A DNA stretch of 24,703 nucleotides from Chara braunii. Its lineage: Eukaryota > Streptophyta > Charophyceae > Charales > Characeae. How positions within the stretch are numbered: the stretch's first letter is position 1; each line of letters starts with the position of its first letter. The position numbers and the translations under genes were made by a program. Under the pieces are notes generated by a model, which ran no database searches, was not told where the DNA came from, and worked only from the letters and a program-made list of their open reading frames with translations. Below, piece after piece: positions 17,456 through 24,703 of this stretch. The stretch covers positions 320,050 to 344,752 of the forward strand of contig BFEA01000050.1 in the NCBI GenBank assembly GCA_003427395.1, in the 5' to 3' direction.

Positions 17456-18620
17456 CAACTTGACTGTGTTGACTTCCATCAAGCAAACTCGTGGCGAGAA
17501 CGGGACTGAGCCCTTGTGGGCCCTTGTGGGACTTGGTACTTCAAAGGGTGGGTGGGTCATTCCAGGAGGCCGGGGACTGGAAAAGAAGAATGGCCGAGGC
17601 TAGCGGCTGGAGGGTTTAGTTTGAGAAGAAAGGGATCTTTACCGAACTCTACTTGAATACCGGATATTAATATATATATTATATTCTCTTCTTCCCCTGG
17701 GTTCGCTGATGGCACTGTGCTAAAGTACCTATTGTTTGCTTATATGCCTCTGGTTTGCGGAAATGCCTCCCAGACAAGCATAGTTTGGCAAAACCTTGCC
17801 AAAATGCCCTTGGAATTCTGTTGCGAACTTGCGGTCCATGCACACAGCAGTGAGGGTGGAGATTTTGTGAGGCACTGATCGATGCTTGCGAACCAACCCT
17901 CCGGCGGCTTTAGGGAAACTGGACCTCCCAGTGCTTTTGGGTGCACTAGGAAACTACCCAAATGCAGAGGCATTGGTGCAAATAAAGAAGAGGCCGTGGA
18001 GCAAATACTCCAAGAGAAATTAGTGACCGCCAAGCCCGGTCTCGAGAAGCTGTTTGGGTTTCGTGGACGCCACTCAGGCCTATTGTTGCATACTCGTGAA
18101 ACACAGTCCTAAGTATGACGCAGATTCCCAGAACCGACCAGATAATACAGAGTTGATACAAATACAGCGGAAGAGTTGATACCCATGGACTGACTCTGAC
18201 CTGACCCGGACTACAATCGAACACTCTCAATCATTCATCCGGGGTGTGAAAGCCCTGGCCTTGGACGTAGACGAAAGGCCAGGGTCTGAGATCATCCACG
18301 GATGAATGGAGGGAGGAGAGAGACGAAGGGAGGAGGAGAGGGAAGATTACGTCAACTCAAGGTTTCCAAAGATAGTATTTTGAAATGTCAGAGATGGAGA
18401 AAGTCCGAAATGTCGTGAAAACAATGTCCCACAATGTCTCAGATATCGATCTCACAATGTCAAGTACATCTCCAGAGGCCGATGAAATCAGATCCCACAA
18501 GTAGTCATCAACCTATAGTCCCAATGTCGCTGTCTCCAATGTCATCAGAATTCGTAACCATCTTTCATACTCATCGTAGTCCCGTAGGAGAACTCAGAAG
18601 TAGTCTTAGACTGAGAAGGT
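17456..18620. other. Stretch without a recognised gene
   Basis: An ATG-started 76-residue + frame at 17882-18112 (containing FGCTRKLPKCRGIG and KEEAVEQILQEKL) has gene-like composition but I do not recognise it. The opposite strand is also open there. AT-rich sequence lies at 17666-17692, and AATGTC-containing short repeats at 18383-18545. Confidence 0.35.
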
Positions 18621-18623
18621 AGG

Positions 18624-18646
18624 AGGAGAGAGAGAGAGAGAGAGAG
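18624..18646. repeat. (GA)n microsatellite
   Basis: About 23 bases of GA repeats preceding GC-rich CTGCTG/CGCTGC-rich sequence that contains two undetermined bases (18735, 18750). Confidence 0.9.
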
Positions 18647-20130
18647 GCCGCGGACTGGGCCGGTGGCTGGCGCTGGTCCTGCTGTGCTGGTTCCTCCTCG
18701 CCGCTGCGTTGGTCTCTCCTCGCTGCTCGCTCTANCGCTGCTGCGCTGCNCTAATCTCCTAACGCTGAAACGCTGCGCTAATCCTGAAGACTAACTCCAA
18801 CCTTCCTAACCTTCGGTCCATACTAACTCCCTACTGAGGCTGGTACCCAGTCTTTTGTAGTGCTGGGCCGGCCTCCTACCTGCTGGTAACTACTGAGGCC
18901 TGGACCGTTGATCTGAATCGACGGTCCAGATTCGAACTGGATTTGGCGCCTAAACGCGGCAGCCTCTGAAACTGCGCCGCCGGTAGATCCTATGCTGGAC
19001 CAGTATCGGCCTTGTGGCCGTTGGCCTGGGCCTCTACCCCTGGCCTGCCTGAACCGCTGTACCCCTGGCCTCATCTGAACCGTCGTCCCCTTAGGCCTAC
19101 CCTGCCTATCTGGGAACTGGGCCCTAACTGGGGCCCATGTGGCTCAGAATGCCACACCTATTCAGCAGGTTGTTTCTCCCCTGCGAAGGAACCCCCCTCC
19201 GGAATCTCTACCCCCTCTCCCCCCCCTCCCTCTACCATCCCTTTCCGGTTTTGGGTTTCCTGCAGGCCACTCAAGCCTGCATGAGATTCACTAAGCGGTT
19301 TCTCCCCTCTGAACGAAACCCCCTCCATGATACCGACATGCACACGCACATGCACCCCCCACCCCCCACCCCCCCCCAAAAAAAAGCTAATCAAGTTCTC
19401 TTAGCCATGACTCTGTGCTTGCTGCAGCCTCCCAAGGATTATGGCGGTGCCATTGTCAAAATCGGGACTCTCTTCTACGAAAGAGGAAAGAGAGAGATTG
19501 CAGCCTTTGCAGGGTGATATTCCCCACTGTGAAAGAAGAAAGAGACGGGAGTGGTATGGAGGGTTCGTCTGCTTCGACACTTTTTGCAAAAGGGAAGAGA
19601 CTAGTGGTTGTCCGCTGGTGTAAAACAGGAACAAGGCTGAGGGCATATTTGGGCACTTTCCTGAATGCACCTGACCAATTGTCCGGCCAGGTTCAGTTCA
19701 ATTCAAAGGTCATAATGCGAGTTCGCCCTGAATGGATTATTTAAATTTATATTTGAATTTGTACTATTTGTAGCCCTTTCCACCCCTTCCATAGGGTGCT
19801 AATTTGCTTAACCAATCCCTTAGACGCTACATCAATCTCGATGAGAGAAGGATTGTACAGAGTACTACAGACTGTCTATTTATTTATTATTTAAATAATC
19901 TATTGATTCTATTCAATATTTTATTATTTGTATAGTTTTTTTTTCTTGTTTTTTCTTTTTTGGTACCATGGTCCTAACGGCGAGGTACCTTTTTTTTTTC
20001 TGTTTGCTACAGTTTTGTCTTTTTTCAAGTTTTTTGTCCTTTTGGAGTCCCGGTTACTTTGTGAGTGAGAGGTTCTTTTTGTTGTTGCCTTTTCGTTTTT
20101 TGTTTATTAACCATACAACTATATGCACTG
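18647..20130. other. Intergenic sequence upstream of the PPO gene
   Basis: GC-rich at first, with a 9-bp inverted repeat (CTGGACCGT at 18900-18908 and its complement at 18921-18929). A duplicated TTTCTCCCCTG/CTGAACGAAACCCCCTCC-type segment lies at 19170-19330, a C-rich and A-rich tract at 19346-19385, and then strongly AT- and T-rich sequence from 19740 onward. No coding domain is recognised. Confidence 0.5.
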
Positions 20131-20136
20131 TATCAG

Positions 20137-20145
20137 TATATAAAG
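20137..20145 (+). promoter_or_regulatory. TATA box of the PPO gene
   Basis: TATATAAAG lies 94 bp before the ATG at 20231, in otherwise GC-richer sequence after a long T-rich stretch. Transcription would be expected to begin about 25-35 bp further on, giving a leader of some 60 bases. Confidence 0.55.
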
Positions 20146-20230
20146 ACGGGGGCTCATCGGACGCGAGGACCAGAACTCTCGTGCGCGACCTTGCCCGTGG
20201 TGACACGTGGCAGTTTGCTTGTTGATTGCG

Positions 20231-21838
20231 ATGGATAAGAAAGGAGGCGGTGCGGCAATTGGTTCTGTGGCAGTGATCGGTGCCGGCGTCAGTGGTTTGG
20301 CAGCTGCTTTCCGATTTCGAAAGGAAGGCGTTGCAGTGACGGTATTCGAGGCCGAGGTCCCTGGGGGAGTAATTCAGACTGAAGGCAAGGATGGATTTCT
20401 GTGGGAGAAGGGGCCGAATACCATGGCGGAAAACCATCCTGTTGTGGGACAGGTCATCTCAGAGCTTCAACTGCAGCAAAAGATAGCTTGGCCGGCGGAT
20501 CAGTCCAAGAGATACACCGTACGCAACGGAAAAGCAGTCATGCTGCCGGCGAGCCCCTTGGGATTTCTCACGACCGAGGCACTCTCACCCCAAGCGAAGT
20601 TGCGGGTGCTGATGGAGCCTTTTCTCTGGAGGCGACGTGGAAACAGCGTGGGAAAAAGCGGAGGAGCTGCCATTGACGAGGACGAGAGCGTCGGGGACTT
20701 TCTCGAAAGGCACGTTGGTAAAGAGCCTGTCGATTACTTAGTTGACCCTTTTCTGGCCGGAACGGCTGGATCAGACCCACAGTCGATTGCTGTGAAATAT
20801 GGGCTCCGAGGACTGTGGGAACTGGAGCAGAGGCACGGGTCTCTCTTCGTTGGGGCGCTGGCAGGCGCACTGTCAAAGCTTGCGAAGAAGGCCTCGGCGC
20901 GCACCAAGGGGGTTGCAGCAGCACCGGATTCGTCCAAGTTGTTGACGTCAACGATAAAGGGAAGAACCGGAAGCTCTTTCTCCTTCTTGGGGGGCATGCA
21001 GACTTTGCCGAATGCGCTGATGGAGAGGGTCGGCCGTGACCGAGTGCGGACTGGATGCGCCGTGGTAGGGCTCGATGGGCGTGTGCTGACGGGGGCGAAG
21101 CCCGAGCGGTGGGAGTGGAAAGTGTCCTACACGCAGAGGGCAAACAAAAATAAGAAGCGCCATGAGATGTTCGACGCAGTGCTTGTGACAGCTCCACTTC
21201 ACAAGGTTAGGAATTTCGAAGTTGTGAAGGCCGGAAAGAAATTCCCTCTAGACTGGCTTCCACAGGTGAAGTACGCGGCGTTGTCGGTAATTGTCCAGGC
21301 CTTCAGATTGGAAGACATAAAACGCCCTCTTCCAGGATTCGGAGTTTTGGTTCCGTCCAAAGAGCAGGATTTCAGAACGCTGGGGACAATCTTTTCGTCG
21401 TCAATGTTCTCCGACCGAGTTCCGCCGGGTTACGCTCTGTTCAGCTCTTTCATGGGCGGCACCCGTGATCAACAGCTCGCAGGAAGGCCAGCGGCGGAGC
21501 TGCAGAAGCTTGCCTTTCAAGATCTCAAACGACTTATCGGTGTGGAGGGGAACCCTGTCTTGACAAGGCATATATGCTGGCCGCAAGCGTTTCCCGTTTA
21601 CGGCAAAGGTTACGGCGCCGTTCTCAAGGCCATGGAAACAATGGAGAGGGACCTTCCCGGTGTCTACTTTGCCGGAAATCACCGAAATGCCCTCTCCGTG
21701 GGGAAGGCCCTGCAGTCAGGGTACGAGGCAGCAGGAAACATTGTAGAAGATCTGAAAAGCCGTCGGTCAGGGAACCCTGTCACTGTTGCGTCTGCTCTTC
21801 CTCCTCCCGGGACTTGTCAAGAAACTGTGATATGCTGA
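20231..21838 (+). CDS. PPO2: Protoporphyrinogen oxidase, plant PPO2 type, intronless
   Basis: The enzyme oxidises protoporphyrinogen IX to protoporphyrin IX, the last step shared by heme and chlorophyll synthesis, using FAD and O2. The 535-residue protein has the FAD-binding GAGVSG at 17-22 and E40 at the end of the second strand; VGG/GGV is replaced by PGGVIQT. Further family blocks are KGPNTM (60-65), SKRYTVRNG (92-100), EPFLW (129-133), VDYLVDPF (167-174), FSFLGGMQTLP (250-260), KRPLPGFGVLVPSKEQ (364-379), FMGGTRDQ (407-414) and the C-terminal YFAGNHRNALSVGKALQSG (479-497). It matches angiosperm mitochondrial PPO2 better than PPO1, at the usual length of 500-535. The first ATG is 20231; an in-frame TGA at 20201 excludes a longer N-terminus, and no transit peptide is visible, as in short PPO2 forms. 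The start context is GCGATGG. The whole gene is one exon. Confidence 0.95.
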   Translation: MDKKGGGAAIGSVAVIGAGVSGLAAAFRFRKEGVAVTVFEAEVPGGVIQTEGKDGFLWEKGPNTMAENHPVVGQVISELQLQQKIAWPADQSKRYTVRNGKAVMLPASPLGFLTTEALSPQAKLRVLMEPFLWRRRGNSVGKSGGAAIDEDESVGDFLERHVGKEPVDYLVDPFLAGTAGSDPQSIAVKYGLRGLWELEQRHGSLFVGALAGALSKLAKKASARTKGVAAAPDSSKLLTSTIKGRTGSSFSFLGGMQTLPNALMERVGRDRVRTGCAVVGLDGRVLTGAKPERWEWKVSYTQRANKNKKRHEMFDAVLVTAPLHKVRNFEVVKAGKKFPLDWLPQVKYAALSVIVQAFRLEDIKRPLPGFGVLVPSKEQDFRTLGTIFSSSMFSDRVPPGYALFSSFMGGTRDQQLAGRPAAELQKLAFQDLKRLIGVEGNPVLTRHICWPQAFPVYGKGYGAVLKAMETMERDLPGVYFAGNHRNALSVGKALQSGYEAAGNIVEDLKSRRSGNPVTVASALPPPGTCQETVIC

Positions 21839-21983
21839 GTCCAGGGACACCGACGACGGAAGAAAGTTTGTTTTATTGAGATCCATTTCGATTCTTTGCA
21901 GGGAGCCTTCATTGCATTATCATGGTCTTTAAGAAGCCTGACAGCCGGAGGCAGGTGACCGCACTGCAAGGACCTGTGTGCGA

Positions 21984-22068
21984 GTCCCATGTGGGACCGC
22001 AATCGTCCCATCCCATGTGGGACTTCACTCGTCGTCCCATGTGGAACTTCACTGGTCCCATGCGGGAC
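21984..22068. repeat. Palindromic TCCCATGTGGGA short array
   Basis: Four copies of a GTCCCATGTGGGAC-like palindrome at 21984, 22010, 22034 and 22054, separated by ACTTCACTC-type spacers, about 150-230 bp after the PPO stop. The last two copies carry one substitution each. Confidence 0.8.
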
Positions 22069-22317
22069 TTTACTCATCCCAATGAATCCTAGCAGGAGGG
22101 AAACAAACTCTCTTCCTGGCAGGTCTTACTCTCCAGGACGCATACAGTTCTGAGTCAAGAAAATTCTATCTGCAGTGCTCCACACACACTCCGTTTTGGA
22201 CACAACCAACTGTAGGGAACTCGGGTCCAAACACGTCCACATACGGGTTCACGTTCGTTCGTGCCTTGGTCATCACAAGTCACGATGCAGCTATACGCGT
22301 TCAGAATGCAGAGGCAT

Positions 22318-22925
22318 CTTTGTCAGTGTGCAAGTTCTAAACGCGTGTGCACTGTGCACAAATCGGAAGGGCATGTGTTCAAGTCCAGACCTCGTCATAC
22401 AAGCTAAAACTGCAGCGAACAAACCGTATTCGAATTCTTCTTTGTCAGTCTGCAAGCTCTAAATGTGCGTGCACTGTGCACAAGTGAGGAGGGCAAGTGT
22501 TCAAGTCCAGACCTCCTCGTACAAGCGCGGAAGTTCGACCGCGCTGTGCACAACTGCGGGAAGGGCATGTGTTCAAGTCCAGAACTCCTCGTACAAGCTG
22601 AAGTGTAGCCTCAAACTGTATCCGTAATAATTATTCTAAGTACGGTAGCGAGGTCAGGTCAAGCGGAGCTCGTCTGTACAGGTCTGAAGACTCTGAATCG
22701 TGTCCACATGCTCCCACATTTATCTGTCTGGTTGTAGGTCACATGTGTTCGAGTCCAGACCTCCTCATACAAGCTGAAGCGCAGCCACAAACCGTACCCA
22801 TAACTGTTCTAACCGTGGGTGGTATCGAGGTCAGGTAAAGCCGAGCTCATCTGCACAGGTCCGAAGACTGCGAAGACTCTGAACTCGTCCACACACTCCG
22901 GATATTTATCTGTCCGATTAATAGC
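22318..22925 (+). repeat. Repeat family with B-box-like sequence
   Basis: CATGTGTTCAAGTCCAGACC followed by TCNTCATACAAGCT-type sequence occurs at about 22372, 22493, 22566 and 22743. The first two lie in units of about 120 bp (TTTGTCAG, GCACTGTGCACAA) and the last two in units of about 175-180 bp (GAGGTCAGGT, GCTCNTCTGNACAGGT). GTTCRAGTCC agrees with the internal B box of RNA polymerase III genes, so a tRNA-derived SINE ancestry is possible. No A box or cloverleaf was found. Confidence 0.6.
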
Positions 22926-23584
22926 TTCAGTTATTCGTGCGAGTCTTTGTGTAATCCTGTTCACTTAAGACAGAGCTAGCCAGCGCATGTGGCTGAATGA
23001 CACACAGATGTAACTTAGCACTGATAGCCAGATCATGAGTTCAAAACTTCAAATGTCGAATCCCGATGGAATCAGATGGATACAATGACACGAGGGGCAA
23101 CAAACCCCCTCAACAGAAACAAGTTGAAAAAAGAGACACAGACACAGACAGCTGCATTAGTACAAAGTTATGACGAAGTCCAAAGGCATTTCGACGAGTG
23201 CAAGGATTATCACATGTACGGTTGGACCCTCGCTCACTTGTGGGAGTGTGGTCATTTGCACGCAGATCGACCCGCATGGGACTGTTGGTTCAGGAAACGT
23301 GGCGCATGTCCATGCATGTGGCTCTGTCGATGAGGGTCTGTGTGGGCCTTTCTTAGTGCCTGTGAGTCTGCTGGAGCATCTTTTTTTTTTCTTTCGAAAA
23401 AGCCCGTGGAAGGCTGTCGGCCTTTGTGTCGGGGCTTCGAAGTTTGGGGAAGAACTAAGAGTCGCAAAAAGCTTTAGCAGTGTCCATTAGCTTTTGCAAG
23501 TCGCCGCAGGAGTGTGATTACGTGCGCACAAATCCATCCTCATAAATTGGCAAGGGTGGGTCAGGGGGGACAACATATCAGAGC
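22926..23584. other. Stretch without a recognised gene
   Basis: Short frames such as 23076-23333 show no domain. A sequence around 22979-23050 (GTGGCTGAATGAC, GAGTTCAAAACTTC) resembles A- and B-box order loosely, but it does not fold as a tRNA. Confidence 0.45.
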
Positions 23585-23990
23585 CTTTCTGGGCCTGTTC
23601 GAGTGCCGAGTAGTCTCTGGGCCCGTTTGAGCGTTCGAGTGCTGAGGAGTCTTCTGGGCCCATTCTAGTCCTGAGGACTCTCTGAGAGGCTGCCGAGGAG
23701 AGGAGTCCCTGGGCCCATTTTGAGTACCGAGGAGTCCCTGGGCCCGTTTGAGTGCGGAGGACTCTCGGAGTCTCGGGGTATGTTTGAGTGCTGAGGACTC
23801 TCTGAGTCGCTCGAGTGCTGACGAGTCTCTGGGTTGTCAAGTGCGGCGGACTCCCTGGGCCTGTTCGAGTGCCAAGGAGTCCCTGTGCCATTCCAAGTGC
23901 TGGGGAGTCTCTGGGCCTGTTCAAGTGCCAAGGAGTCTCTGGGCCCATTCGAGTGCCGAGGATTCTCTTGGGAACCCGTTCGAATGGCGA
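23585..23990. repeat. Minisatellite, about 25-35 bp units
   Basis: About a dozen units of the form GAGTCTCTGGGCCCGTTCGA plus GTGCCGAG, with T/C variation and small indels. Units are more diverged in the middle. Open frames in both strands follow the repeat and are not genes. Confidence 0.85.
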
Positions 23991-24615
23991 GGAATGTGGA
24001 AGCATCTACGAGTCGGTGGAACGTGGTATAGGTTTGGTGAAGGCTCGACGTTGGTAGAGGAATACGGGTCTTGAAGAGGCTAGCAATCTGCGGGGGCGCT
24101 TTTAACCAGTCTCTGCGGGTCTATACAACGTGCATAGAGGAGTCTGCACAAGCCAGCAGACGGCTGGCGGACTCCATTTAAGTTTTGAGCAATATATCTA
24201 TCCTCCGGGTGATCTTCGTTGAAATGAATTATGAAATGCTGCGTAGCGAAGTGAAATGGCATTCGCCCTACTTTGCTACGGGCTCGAATTTAGAATAAAA
24301 TAAAATAAGTTAAAAATATAAGGCATCAAGTGATGCGATGTTTTTAATGAGCTCATTGGCCAACATTTGACTTGAATCTGCTTCCTTTTTGTCGTATCAG
24401 TCGAGCCATTGTTGATCGGTTTCAAGGGGAATAGACATCCACCTCCCTTTTTTTCTATGGAATAGTGTTCTCTGTTCAAACCAGCATGATTGAAGTTGCC
24501 ACGTGTGACGTAGTTCCCATCTCTTTCAATCACTTCCTATCGCTATCTTTTCTTCGGAGACCTGAAATCGGTGTTGTTGCAGCCATTTACACTCTCTCCC
24601 TCATGCACACGCAAA

Positions 24616-24616
<1 letters not shown>
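23991..24616. other. Stretch without a recognised feature
   Basis: It contains an AT-rich patch at 24290-24325 and no recognisable domain or RNA. Confidence 0.5.

Positions 24617-24703
<87 letters not shown>
24617..24703. repeat. (AC)n(AG)n compound microsatellite at window end
   Basis: AC repeats to 24684, then AG to the last base. The window ends within the repeat, which is a common place for assemblies to stop. Confidence 0.95.

Noticed and set aside
18925-18941. tRNA T-arm-like hairpin (TCCAG, 7-base loop, CTGGA) on the minus strand
   Set aside because: The stem and TTCGAAT loop look right, but no acceptor, D or anticodon arms fit around it; a nearby inverted repeat explains part of the pairing.
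20207-20230. PPO2 start eight codons earlier, at a GTG
   Set aside because: Nuclear genes rarely start with GTG, and an ATG in good context follows at 20231.
22318-22925. Possible CRISPR array
   Set aside because: Repeats are long, diverged and unevenly spaced, spacers are related to one another, and the genome is eukaryotic.
23587-24005. 172-residue minus-strand frame rich in Thr, Pro, Arg and Gly
   Set aside because: It follows the minisatellite unit period and is also open on the other strand.

Overview
The window looks like a plant-lineage nuclear genome. The one intact gene, on the + strand at 20231-21838, encodes a plant PPO2-type protoporphyrinogen oxidase in a single exon. The rest is almost entirely repeats: a Ty3/gypsy chromovirus, nested tandem repeats, MITE-like palindromes, a retroposed U2 snRNA fragment, long (CA)n and (GA)n tracts and minisatellites. 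A repeat-rich streptophyte is the best guess; a charophyte alga such as Chara would fit the coiled-coil gag protein and the repeat load, but that is an inference from general resemblance. There are no bacterial operons, ribosome-binding sites or CRISPR arrays.

Layout. 1-1370: (AG)n, a purine-only tract and GC-rich sequence with no recognised gene. 1376-3839 (+): a broken locus with about five RING-like zinc-binding modules spread over three frames, interrupted by stop codons and small frameshifts. 3915-12257 (-): a complete but mutated chromovirus of about 8.3 kb with two roughly 1.1-kb LTRs, a tRNA-iMet-type primer site, gag, protease, RT, RNase H, integrase, chromodomain and a polypurine tract. 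It has several stops and frameshifts and is probably dead. It landed inside the first of three related repeat units; the rest of that unit and units 2 and 3 fill 12258-14215. A copy of the last RING exon (12781-12914) and a 111-bp perfect-palindrome MITE (13157-13267) sit in the same array.

14216-15130 holds (CA)n tracts, a G-quadruplex motif and short tandem repeats. 16200-17360 is a second tandem array (about 190-210 bp units), into which a U2 snRNA fragment with a 28-base poly(A) tail and a second MITE have inserted. 17360-20130 has no gene I can name. 20137-21838 is the PPO2 gene with a TATA box. 21980-22930 contains a short palindromic array and a longer repeat family carrying a B-box-like sequence. 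23585-23990 is a minisatellite, and the window ends in (AC)n/(AG)n.

Only the heme/chlorophyll-pathway gene appears to be a working host gene. The other content records layered insertions: older tandem repeats, then MITEs, the U2 retroposon and the LTR element inside them. Insertion order can be read from the target-site duplications.
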